Positions 56,446 through 64,000 of a stretch of 64,000 bases of DNA are shown piece after piece; within the stretch, counting starts at the first letter, position 1; every line of letters starts with the position of its first letter. Made by a program: the position numbers and the translations under genes. Below the pieces are notes generated by a model. It saw nothing but the letters and a program-made list of their open reading frames with translations. It made no database searches and was not told the DNA's origin. This DNA is from Pseudomonas frederiksbergensis (GTDB lineage Bacteria > Pseudomonadota > Gammaproteobacteria > Pseudomonadales > Pseudomonadaceae), in assembly GCF_900105495.1 (NCBI RefSeq), contig NZ_FNTF01000002.1, forward strand, positions 2,021,501 to 2,085,500, written 5' to 3'.

Positions 56446-58854
56446 ATGAATGTGAATAGTTTATTTAATGCAGATACTTTGATTGCTAGCGCAAAACCGT
56501 GGCTGGACGGAATAAGTCAGGAAGATCGCGAGCTCTATTTGGCCCACGAAGCATGGCTAGTTACGAGGGAGAGTGAATTGGCAAAGCAGTTGGGGCACTT
56601 CAGTTCGCTTAAGGATTATGCCCGTAGCATTGTCAATCAGAACATTAAACTGGAATTTGGCCAGGATCGGGATGCCGATGAAATTGTGTGTAATGCTCGT
56701 TATACATTCGAGGTGGGAGGACGGAAGATCGAGCAGGAAGATACTCGCACCCTGACCGAGCAGTTCATCTACGGCCTTTACGAGGAAGGGCAAAGAGCCC
56801 ATCTCGTATTCATGGGAGACGAACTTCCCGCCGAGCTGAATCAGCAATGGTTTGAAGAGATGATGAGCGCTGATGCCCGGGCTGCCTATGGTGCCCAGTT
56901 CCGTTCTCGGTATGAGCGTCAAGACGTCATGCAAGCCTTGAAGAACGTCATGAGCCAGCGCCTGTTGCTGAGTGCGTTGGCTGCTCGCCATCAGGGGCAC
57001 ATCAACGACAAGAACTTCGCACGGATTGTCTCTGCCTTATACGGCGACCAGGCATTCACTATTGATGGCGTGCGCCTCATCGACGACACACGAGCGCTCC
57101 AGCATTTGATTCTGGTTGCAAGACTCGATGGGCAAGACGGTTTCTTGCTGTATGCGCCAGGCTCGCCAGGTGGACAGGACTGGTACGAACTCCAGAATTT
57201 GCAACATGTAGGCATACGGGTTGGCGAATGGACAATGGATGCCAAAGGTCGGGACTACCTGACCTGGCAATCTCACGCTGTGGATCGAGAAGTCATTGCC
57301 ACCTATTTGAAACAGGTCGAACGGCTGCCGAGTACCTGGAAAGGAGTGAGCCTGGTTGCATCGCCTTACAAAGGCGCTGAAGTCCTGACCGCCACCATTG
57401 AAAACATTCGCGCATGGCGAGTGGCGGAGGAAGAGTCCCGGACACCTTACGCTTATCGCACGGCTTCTGATGCTCAACGCCAGAACTTTGCCCGTACTCG
57501 TTGTGAACTCAAGGCCTTGCAGGTCATTGCCACACGTGAGGGCGGTTTCATTACCTACGGCAAGTTCTGCTTCGATCTGATTAAACAGCGAATCGAGCAA
57601 GTGCTGGCTGACAGGGGGGAGCGGGCCACGGTCAATCCTGATCGCATCTTTGTCTCCGTCAGTCCGCAATTGGGAATGACGCTGACCGAACTGATCAGCA
57701 CCGAAACGCATTTTTACGCCGATGAACAACAAACGCCTTGGAGTTATCCACGGTTTACCCTGGAACATGATCATCCACCGATCAGTAAACTTGATATCCG
57801 GGATATTGCCGGCTGGTCGCGTACGCTGCGCCCGGGCGAAAAGTACATCGAGATGCTACGTTCGAAGCATTTGGATAGAAGCCATCCCGAGGGTGCGTTT
57901 AAACGAATGGTTCACCTCGAGGTACAGCGCCGCCAGATGAAAGTAGGGGTGATGCAGGAGCGTTTTAACGGTCGTTTGACTGCCGAGCAGTATCGGCAAC
58001 TGATGACTGTTATTGAAAACCTGGAAAAAATTGACACACGAACGATGAGTCCGATGGGTGAATACCCGAGTGATGTTCGCTTCAGCGCAATGTTCAAGTT
58101 GCATTTGCGAGAAAAACTGGTGGTCGGGGTATTCGTTTTCCGATTGATCATTGGTGATCGCGTTGAGGAGTTCCTGTATACGCCTGACGCACCTGATGGC
58201 CGACTGATTCGTCCGTTCTCGGAATTTGTATCCGCCGTCAAGAAACTCAAATTCGGCAACTATTTCTATGACCGGGTTCGTTATAAGGATCAGCGAGTGG
58301 TGCGGACGTACATCACTGATTTGGAAGAGCTTGGTAACTTCAATGAGGCTCCGGTTCTGCTACGCGACAGTCGCGTCAGGGACTTGGGCAGGAGTTATGA
58401 CGATCTGATTTATCGCACGATTTCCGATGTCGATGAAAAGACCGAAAGCCTCGACGAAATCATCTTCAAACTGGTGTTCGGCGCGGTCGAGGCTGCGGCC
58501 ACCGTTGTCAGCGTGGTGATTCCGCCGGTGGGCATTGCAATGAGTGTGGTGTTGCTCACCAGAAGTGTGCTGGAAGGTGCCGAAGCCTATAACGACGGTG
58601 ATCGCGCCACTGCCGCATGGCATTTTCTGGATGCACTGATCGAACTGGCGTCGCTGGGTAAAGCCGGTTTGAGCAAGGGGGGGGCAACCAAGTTGCAGAA
58701 GGACTTTATCGGCTTGTTGGGCGATGTGTATTCGGTTCAGAAGTTTTACAGCCAGGCGACCGGGCAACAGAAATTGCCTTTACAGGCGCTCGAGGTCATT
58801 CAAGCTATTCTCAGTGATCCACAAGCCCTCGACAGCAAAACTCGTCTGCTGTAA
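56446..58854 (+). CDS. DUF6543 ('dermonecrotic toxin' domain) protein
   Basis: 802-aa protein without a signal peptide. From about residue 380 the pattern ISKLDIRDIAGWSRTLRPGEKYIEML…RRQMKVGVMQERFNGRLTAEQYRQLM matches the dermonecrotic-toxin domain of pseudomonads. Near 683-706 is a hydrophobic helical hairpin (AAATVVSVVIPPVGIAMSVVLLT). Most relatives are longer, with leucine-rich or toxin domains after this region; here the protein ends soon after, so it may be a short form or an incomplete toxin. It has no partner gene, and its function is unknown. Confidence 0.75.
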   Translation: MNVNSLFNADTLIASAKPWLDGISQEDRELYLAHEAWLVTRESELAKQLGHFSSLKDYARSIVNQNIKLEFGQDRDADEIVCNARYTFEVGGRKIEQEDTRTLTEQFIYGLYEEGQRAHLVFMGDELPAELNQQWFEEMMSADARAAYGAQFRSRYERQDVMQALKNVMSQRLLLSALAARHQGHINDKNFARIVSALYGDQAFTIDGVRLIDDTRALQHLILVARLDGQDGFLLYAPGSPGGQDWYELQNLQHVGIRVGEWTMDAKGRDYLTWQSHAVDREVIATYLKQVERLPSTWKGVSLVASPYKGAEVLTATIENIRAWRVAEEESRTPYAYRTASDAQRQNFARTRCELKALQVIATREGGFITYGKFCFDLIKQRIEQVLADRGERATVNPDRIFVSVSPQLGMTLTELISTETHFYADEQQTPWSYPRFTLEHDHPPISKLDIRDIAGWSRTLRPGEKYIEMLRSKHLDRSHPEGAFKRMVHLEVQRRQMKVGVMQERFNGRLTAEQYRQLMTVIENLEKIDTRTMSPMGEYPSDVRFSAMFKLHLREKLVVGVFVFRLIIGDRVEEFLYTPDAPDGRLIRPFSEFVSAVKKLKFGNYFYDRVRYKDQRVVRTYITDLEELGNFNEAPVLLRDSRVRDLGRSYDDLIYRTISDVDEKTESLDEIIFKLVFGAVEAAATVVSVVIPPVGIAMSVVLLTRSVLEGAEAYNDGDRATAAWHFLDALIELASLGKAGLSKGGATKLQKDFIGLLGDVYSVQKFYSQATGQQKLPLQALEVIQAILSDPQALDSKTRLL

Positions 58855-58945
58855 CGGCTGGGTCAAGACATCCCTCCCGGATGTCGTCTGATACATACGT
58901 TGATTAACTTTAAAAGTGTCTTTTAAAGTTTGTGCAGCACAAATC

Positions 58946-59743
58946 TCATGTCGATGAATCCGGGATCGGCTGATACCCCATCCGCCAACTCACGGCCCTC
59001 GTCGCAGCCAGCAACCGCTGCGCCGCCGGGCCGTTTTCGTCGGCATGGAACAACGAAGCCGGACCGACGATGGTCAGCACGGCGGCGATCTGTCCGACCG
59101 CGTTGAACACTGGGGCCGACAAGGCGTCCACGCCCGGCATCAGCAAACCATGCACATGATGCAGACCGCGTTCGCGGATCTGTTCGCACAACGCCTGGTA
59201 GGCCTGATCGTCCGCCAGCGCATGTGAAGCGCTGCTGTGCAGTTCCCGCTCGCGCAATTCGACGGTTTCACGCTTGGGCAGATAGGCGCCGAACACTAGC
59301 CCTGTGGACGAACTGAGCAACGGCAACACCGAACCCAATTGCGTCACCACCGTCACCGCGCGCACTGCTGGCTCGATGTGCACCACGGTCGCGCCCTGGT
59401 TGCCCCACACGGCGATAAAGCAGGTTTCGTTCAACTCATCGCGCAATTCAGCCAGGGGCAGGGCGCCGACTTTTAGCACGTCCATACTGTTGAGTGCTGC
59501 CAGCCCTACTCGCAAGGCTTCGCGGCCCAGACCGTAATGGTTGGTGGCCGCATTCTGTTCAGCAAAACCGCTGGCGATCAGCGCCTGCAAATAGCGGTGA
59601 ACCTTGCTTGCCGGCATCTGTACGTGTTCGGCCAGGCGCGACAGTGAAGTCGATGGCGACAACTCGGCCAGGGCCTTGAGGATGTCGGTGCCGACCTCGG
59701 CCGAGCGGACTTTCTGTTTATCGTTGCTGCGCGGCGTTTCCAT
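58946..59743 (-). CDS. hmgR: IclR-family regulator of homogentisate genes (HmgR)
   Basis: 265-aa IclR repressor. The wHTH at about residues 20-75 contains LSRLAEHVQMPASKVHRYLQALIASGFAEQN; the effector domain follows (LRDELNETCFIAVWGNQGATVVHIE, STGLVFGAYLPKRETVEL). It is divergent from hmgA, and the gap has tandem palindromes. HmgR of P. putida represses hmgABC and is released by homogentisate. Confidence 0.9.
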   Translation of the reverse strand: METPRSNDKQKVRSAEVGTDILKALAELSPSTSLSRLAEHVQMPASKVHRYLQALIASGFAEQNAATNHYGLGREALRVGLAALNSMDVLKVGALPLAELRDELNETCFIAVWGNQGATVVHIEPAVRAVTVVTQLGSVLPLLSSSTGLVFGAYLPKRETVELRERELHSSASHALADDQAYQALCEQIRERGLHHVHGLLMPGVDALSAPVFNAVGQIAAVLTIVGPASLFHADENGPAAQRLLAATRAVSWRMGYQPIPDSST

Positions 59744-59805
59744 GGAGGTGGTCTGATCCCGGGACGAATGGGCGTCTTTATAGCTTGACGGTCAATACCA
59801 ATCAA

Positions 59806-59831
59806 ATTACGTTAAGCGTAATCGAATTACG
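59806..59831. promoter_or_regulatory. Tandem palindromes in the hmgR–hmgA gap (candidate HmgR operator)
   Basis: ATTACGTTAAGCGTAAT (59806-59822) is a perfect 17-bp palindrome; its right half CGTAAT also pairs with ATTACG at 59826-59831 across CGA. P. putida HmgR is reported to bind a 17-bp palindrome, and size and place agree. Assignment to HmgR is inference. Confidence 0.7.
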
Positions 59832-59908
59832 ATAAAAATAACCCAGGCGTGCCGAGAGCTCTTCGACGGAGTGACAGGCCATTGCCTACTCCCTGTTCAG
59901 GAGGCTCC

Positions 59909-61213
59909 ATGAACCTCGATTCAACGGCGCCCGAGCTGGCTTATCAGTCCGGCTTTGGCAACGAATTCAGCAGTGAAGCGCTGCCCGGCGCACTGCCCGT
60001 CGGCCAGAACTCCCCGCAAAAAGCCCCGTACGGTCTCTACACCGAACTGTTCTCCGGCACCGCGTTCACCATGCCTCGCAGCGAAGCGCGGCGCACCTGG
60101 ATGTACCGCATTCAGCCGTCGGCCAATCACCCGGCGTTCGTCAAACTGGATCGGCAACTGGCCGGCGGCCCGTTGGGGGAAGTGACCCCCAATCGCCTGC
60201 GCTGGAACCCGCTGGACATCCCCAGCGAGCCAACCGATTTCATCGACGGCCTGGTGAGCATGGCTGCCAACTCCGGCGCGGAAAAACCGGCCGGGATCAG
60301 CATCTACAGTTACCGCGCCAACCGCTCCATGGAGCGTGTGTTTTTCAACGCCGACGGCGAACTGCTGCTGGTGCCGGAACTGGGACGCTTGCGCATCGCA
60401 ACGGAATTGGGCGTGCTGGAACTGGAGCCGCTGGAAATCGCCGTGCTGCCGCGCGGCCTGAAATTTCGCGTCGAACTGCTTGATCCGCAAGCTCGCGGCT
60501 ACATTGCCGAGAACCACGGCGCGCCACTGCGCCTACCGGATCTGGGGCCGATCGGCAGCAACGGCCTGGCCAACGCGCGGGACTTCCTGACCCCGGTCGC
60601 GCATTACGAAAACCTCAAGCAACCGACCACCCTGGTGCAGAAATTCCTCGGCCAGTTGTGGGGCTGCGAGCTTGATCATTCGCCGCTGAACGTGGTCGCC
60701 TGGCACGGCAATAACGTGCCGTACAAATATGACCTGCGCCGTTTCAACACCATCGGCACGGTCAGTTTCGATCACCCGGATCCGTCGATCTTCACCGTCC
60801 TGACGTCGCCGACGAGCGTCCCCGGTCTGGCCAATCTCGACTTCGTGATCTTCCCGCCACGCTGGATGGTCGCCGAGAAAACCTTCCGGCCACCGTGGTT
60901 CCACCGCAACCTGATGAACGAATTCATGGGCCTGATCAAGGGTGAATACGACGCCAAGGCCGAAGGTTTCGTGCCCGGCGGCGCGTCCTTGCACAGTTGC
61001 ATGAGCGCCCACGGCCCGGACGGCGAAACCTGCACCAAGGCGATCAACGCCGAACTGGCCCCGGCGAAAATCGACAACACCATGGCGTTCATGTTCGAGA
61101 CCAGCCAGGTGCTGCGCCCGAGCCGATTCGCCCTCGATTGCCCGCAACTGCAAAACAATTACGATGCCTGCTGGGCCACGCTGCCCGCCACTTTCGACCC
61201 GACCCGGAGATAA
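59909..61213 (+). CDS. hmgA: Homogentisate 1,2-dioxygenase HmgA
   Basis: Fe(II) ring-cleaving dioxygenase that turns homogentisate into maleylacetoacetate in tyrosine/phenylalanine breakdown. The 434-aa protein has conserved [21 protein letters not shown] at the start and cupin-type iron ligands in the C-terminal half ([42 protein letters not shown]). ATG at 59909 has CAGGAGG upstream. Confidence 0.97.
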   Translation: MNLDSTAPELAYQSGFGNEFSSEALPGALPVGQNSPQKAPYGLYTELFSGTAFTMPRSEARRTWMYRIQPSANHPAFVKLDRQLAGGPLGEVTPNRLRWNPLDIPSEPTDFIDGLVSMAANSGAEKPAGISIYSYRANRSMERVFFNADGELLLVPELGRLRIATELGVLELEPLEIAVLPRGLKFRVELLDPQARGYIAENHGAPLRLPDLGPIGSNGLANARDFLTPVAHYENLKQPTTLVQKFLGQLWGCELDHSPLNVVAWHGNNVPYKYDLRRFNTIGTVSFDHPDPSIFTVLTSPTSVPGLANLDFVIFPPRWMVAEKTFRPPWFHRNLMNEFMGLIKGEYDAKAEGFVPGGASLHSCMSAHGPDGETCTKAINAELAPAKIDNTMAFMFETSQVLRPSRFALDCPQLQNNYDACWATLPATFDPTRR

Positions 61214-61216
61214 CCC

Positions 61217-62524
61217 ATGACTCAGACAACTATCACTCGTAGCTGGGTTGCCTCCGCCAACGGCCATGCGGATTTCCCGCTGCAAAATCTGCCGTTGGGC
61301 GTGTTCAGCGTGAAGGGCGGCGCGCCGCGCAGTGGCGTGGCGATCGGCGACCATATCTTTGATCTGGGAGCGGCACTCGATGCCGGGCTGTTCGACGACG
61401 GTGCCGCGCGGACCGCCGTTGAAGCCACCCGTGGCGGCCAGTTGAATGCATTTTTCGAGCTGGGTCGCGAGGCTCGTGTCGCCCTGCGTCAACGCATGAT
61501 CGAGTTGTTCAAGGAAGGCAGCACCCAGCGCGGCAAGATCGAAGCCCAAGGCGCAAAACTGCTGCCCTTGGCGGCCAATTGCGAGATGCACCTGCCAGCG
61601 AAAATCAACGACTACACCGACTTCTACGTCGGCATCGAGCACGCGCAGAACGTCGGAAAACTGTTCCGTCCCGACAACCCGTTGCTGCCGAACTACAAGT
61701 ACGTACCGATCGGTTATCACGGCCGCGCCTCGACCATTCGCCCGTCCGGTACCGATGTTCGCCGTCCGAAAGGCCAGACGCTGCCAGCCGGCCAGACCGA
61801 GCCAACCTTTGGTCCGTGCGCGCGTCTGGACTATGAGCTGGAGCTGGGCATCTGGATCGGTCAGGGCAACGAGATGGGCGACTCGATCGCCATCGGTGAC
61901 GCTGCCGATCACATCGCCGGTTTCTGCCTGCTCAATGACTGGTCGGCGCGGGACATCCAGGCTTGGGAATACCAGCCGCTGGGGCCGTTCCTGTCCAAGA
62001 GTTTCATCACCAGCATCTCGCCTTGGGTGGTGACGGCCGAAGCGCTGGAGCCGTTCCGTCGTGCTCAGCCGGCACGTCCGGAAGGCGATCCACAGCCGCT
62101 GCCGTACCTGTTCGACAAACGCGATCAAGCGGCAGGTGCGTTCGACATCGAACTGGAAGTGCTGCTGCTCACCGAAGGCCTGCGCGAACAAAAACTGCCG
62201 GCTCATCGCCTGACCCTCAGCAATACCCGACACATGTACTGGACCGTGGCGCAAATGGTCGCGCACCACAGCGTCAATGGCTGCCAGTTGCAGGCCGGTG
62301 ACCTGTTCGGTTCGGGCACGTTGTCGGGGCCTGAGAACGGTCAGTTCGGCAGCCTGCTGGAAATCACCGAGGGCGGTAAAAAGCCGATCGAACTCGCGTC
62401 TGGCGAGGTGCGCAAATTCCTTGAGGACGGCGACGAAATCATCCTGCGTGCCCGTTGCAGCCGCGAGGGTTTTGCCTCCATCGGTTTCGGCGAATGCCGG
62501 GGCAAAGTGCTGCCGGCGCGCTAA
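61217..62524 (+). CDS. fahA: Fumarylacetoacetase
   Basis: 435-aa hydrolase giving fumarate and acetoacetate, the last step of homogentisate catabolism (called HmgB in P. putida). Motifs: MHLPAKINDYTDFYVGIEHAQNVGKLFRPDNPLLPNYKYVPIGYHGRAS, GPCARLDYELELGIWIG, and ARDIQAWEYQPLGPFLSKSF, which carry the metal ligands. It begins 3 nt after hmgA. Confidence 0.97.
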   Translation: MTQTTITRSWVASANGHADFPLQNLPLGVFSVKGGAPRSGVAIGDHIFDLGAALDAGLFDDGAARTAVEATRGGQLNAFFELGREARVALRQRMIELFKEGSTQRGKIEAQGAKLLPLAANCEMHLPAKINDYTDFYVGIEHAQNVGKLFRPDNPLLPNYKYVPIGYHGRASTIRPSGTDVRRPKGQTLPAGQTEPTFGPCARLDYELELGIWIGQGNEMGDSIAIGDAADHIAGFCLLNDWSARDIQAWEYQPLGPFLSKSFITSISPWVVTAEALEPFRRAQPARPEGDPQPLPYLFDKRDQAAGAFDIELEVLLLTEGLREQKLPAHRLTLSNTRHMYWTVAQMVAHHSVNGCQLQAGDLFGSGTLSGPENGQFGSLLEITEGGKKPIELASGEVRKFLEDGDEIILRARCSREGFASIGFGECRGKVLPAR

Positions 62525-62536
62525 GAGGATCGGGTC

Positions 62537-63172
62537 ATGGAACTCTATACCTACTACCGTTCGACTTCGTCCTTCCGGGTGCGCATTGCGTTGGCGCTCA
62601 AGGGCCTGGATTACCAGGCGTTGCCGATCAACCTGATCGCGCCGCCAGGTGGTGAACATCGGCAGCCGCCGTATCTGAGCATTAATCCACAAGGCCGCGT
62701 GCCGGCCTTGCGCACCGACGAAGGCGAGCTGCTGATCCAGTCGCCGGCGATCATTGAATACCTGGAGGAACGTTATCCACAGGTTCCGCTGCTCTCCAAA
62801 GACCTCGCCGCTCGCGCCCATGAGCGTGGCGTGGCGGCAGTGATTGGTTGCGACGTGCACCCGCTGCACAACGTCAGCGTGCTCAACAAGCTGCGGCAGT
62901 TGGGCCACGATGAACCGCAAGTGGTGGAGTGGATTGGGCACTGGATCAGCCAAGGGTTGGCGACGGTGGAGCAGTTGATCGGCGACGAGGGTTATTGCTT
63001 TGGTCCGACACCTGGGCTGGCGGATGTTTACCTGATCCCGCAGCTGTACGCGGCCGAGCGCTTCAGCATTTCACTTGAGGCGTATCCGCGGATTCGTCGA
63101 GTGGCGGCGTTGGCGGCGACGCATCCGGCATTCATCGAGGCGCATCCGGCGAATCAGCCAGACACCCCTTAA
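62537..63172 (+). CDS. maiA: Maleylacetoacetate isomerase
   Basis: 211-aa zeta-class glutathione transferase that isomerises maleylacetoacetate to fumarylacetoacetate (HmgC in P. putida). The glutathione site SSFRVRIALALKGLDY contains the typical SSxS-region serines, followed by NPQGRVPALRTDEGELLIQSPAIIEYLEE. It lies 12 nt after fahA. Confidence 0.95.
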   Translation: MELYTYYRSTSSFRVRIALALKGLDYQALPINLIAPPGGEHRQPPYLSINPQGRVPALRTDEGELLIQSPAIIEYLEERYPQVPLLSKDLAARAHERGVAAVIGCDVHPLHNVSVLNKLRQLGHDEPQVVEWIGHWISQGLATVEQLIGDEGYCFGPTPGLADVYLIPQLYAAERFSISLEAYPRIRRVAALAATHPAFIEAHPANQPDTP

Positions 63173-63192
63173 AACCATCGGATCTTTTGCTT

Positions 63193-63996
63193 TTAATGGA
63201 CGATGGAGTTTGGCGGCAAATGCCCTAATCGTTCAGTCAGGCGAATCCGCTGAATCGGGTCGTCACTGAGCAGCAGGGCATGTTCGAGGTCGAAGCGCTC
63301 GGCGTTCGGGCAATCCAGCCGTTGATAGAGGCTGGCCCGGGCCAGGTAGTCGGAAGCACTGGCGTTGCCCAGTTCCAGCACGCGTTCGGCGTCGATCAGG
63401 GCGCCGATGTAGTCATCGTTGGAAAGGTGTAACTGACGCAGGTTGCGCGACAACCGCTGCAACATTTGCACCGGCTCGGCGGTGAGCAAATGCTCGGCGC
63501 TGAGTTTCATGTTCGGGCCGTATTGGCGTTGCAGCAGTTCCCGGCAGTCGTTGGGGTACAAACGACGCCCGCCGCAGGGGTCGAGCAAGTGATCGGCGCC
63601 CGGTACCCGCAACAGGAAATGCCCGGGGAAGTTGACCCCGACCATGGGGATCTCCAGACCTCTGGCCAGTTCCAGGGCAACCAATCCCAGGCTCAGCGGC
63701 TGCCCGCGCCTGCGTTCCAGCACTTTATTGACCAGCGCGACTTGCGGGCGCAATGGCGTGGAGGAGTCCTGAGCGAATCCCAGGTCATTCATACGCCGTA
63801 ACAACGGCTGGGCCAACTCGCTCACCGGCAACATCGGCAAGCCTAGACTGACCCGTTGTTGCAGGTCCTTGAGATCGTTCAGCACTGCCTCGGAAGTGAC
63901 TTCGCTGTCGTGTTCGGCGGCAATCCACAGCGCCGCCTCGAACAGCGCGGGCGGTGAACGTTGCAGACAGTCGAAAAAACGTTGGCGGGGGGTCAT
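63193..63996 (-). CDS. SirB1-family protein (transglutaminase-like/TPR)
   Basis: 267-aa protein of the SirB1 family: an N-terminal transglutaminase-like part (LVNKVLERRRGQPLSLGLVALELARGLEIPMVGVNFPGHFLLRV) and a C-terminal TPR-like part (ALIDAERVLELGNASASDYLARASLYQRLDCPNAE). Function unknown; in E. coli the relative lies near prfA/prmC. The ATG at 63996 is 5 bp from the window end, so the gene appears complete, though an earlier start off the edge cannot be excluded. Convergent with maiA. Confidence 0.85.
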   Translation of the reverse strand: MTPRQRFFDCLQRSPPALFEAALWIAAEHDSEVTSEAVLNDLKDLQQRVSLGLPMLPVSELAQPLLRRMNDLGFAQDSSTPLRPQVALVNKVLERRRGQPLSLGLVALELARGLEIPMVGVNFPGHFLLRVPGADHLLDPCGGRRLYPNDCRELLQRQYGPNMKLSAEHLLTAEPVQMLQRLSRNLRQLHLSNDDYIGALIDAERVLELGNASASDYLARASLYQRLDCPNAERFDLEHALLLSDDPIQRIRLTERLGHLPPNSIVH

Positions 63997-64000
63997 CAAA

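Noticed and set aside
60533..62953. 806-codon minus-strand frame opposite hmgA, fahA and maiA
   Set aside because: Fully antisense to three well-conserved catabolic genes and without any recognisable domain.

Overview
The window is chromosomal DNA from a fluorescent Pseudomonas, most likely the P. fluorescens species group. I base this on gene order and product identity. The lptCAB–kdsCD / mlaFEDCB / murA–hisGDC / algW / cysD–cysNC order, the pta–slyD–gpx–trxB order and the folM–folE–folX / LitR–LOV order all match the pseudomonad core. GC-rich third codon positions and the TGTGGGAGC…GCGGGCAAGCCCGC-type REP sequences between genes agree. No rRNA, tRNA, CRISPR array, transposase or integrase was found.

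Layout. (1) 109–7120: envelope biogenesis. One leftward unit (kdsD, kdsC, lptC, lptA, lptB) handles Kdo synthesis and LPS export; a rightward mlaFEDCB unit (phospholipid retrograde transport) follows, then the BolA gene ibaG. (2) 7143–11677: murA and hisG/hisD/hisC. (3) 11794–14631: a DUF4198 protein and a TonB-dependent receptor whose start codon lies in a 44-nt inverted repeat. (4) 14742–19837: the envelope-stress protease algW, a Nif3 protein and the sulfate-activation genes cysD–cysNC. (5) 20016–29124: acyltransferase, pta (no ackA beside it), DUF3565 protein, slyD, glutathione peroxidase, an Old Yellow Enzyme, a GT4 glycosyltransferase, a CysZ-like protein and trxB. (6) 29360–34819: a leftward amine/amino-acid catabolic unit (aminotransferase, three-part ABC importer, FAD oxidoreductase). 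(7) 35099–41082: folM–folE–folX, HopJ-like and DUF1244 genes, then a probable blue-light module: a LitR/PplR-type MerR regulator, a short LOV photoreceptor, an unassigned 201-aa protein and a flavodoxin. (8) 41063–45973: LysR regulator, lrgA/lrgB (cidA/cidB), class II aldolase, alpha/beta hydrolase and SDR. (9) 46053–49612: a competition island with an AmpDh3-like amidase and a complete DNase S-type bacteriocin with an Im9-like immunity gene. (10) 50389–56262: DUF1302 and DUF1329 envelope proteins and a MalT-like LuxR regulator. (11) 56446–58854: an orphan DUF6543 'dermonecrotic toxin' domain protein. (12) 58946–63172: homogentisate catabolism (hmgR divergent from hmgA–fahA–maiA) with tandem palindromes between; then a SirB1-like gene at the right edge.

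Most of the window is conserved core. The accessory or under-described parts are the LOV/LitR module with its uncharacterised 201-aa neighbour, the bacteriocin/AmpDh3 pair, the DUF1302–DUF1329–LuxR unit, the DUF6543 protein, the hairpin over the receptor start codon, and a 776-nt non-coding stretch with an orphan leftward terminator. No wholly new multi-gene system could be demonstrated from sequence alone; the light module and the DUF1302/DUF1329 unit come closest.
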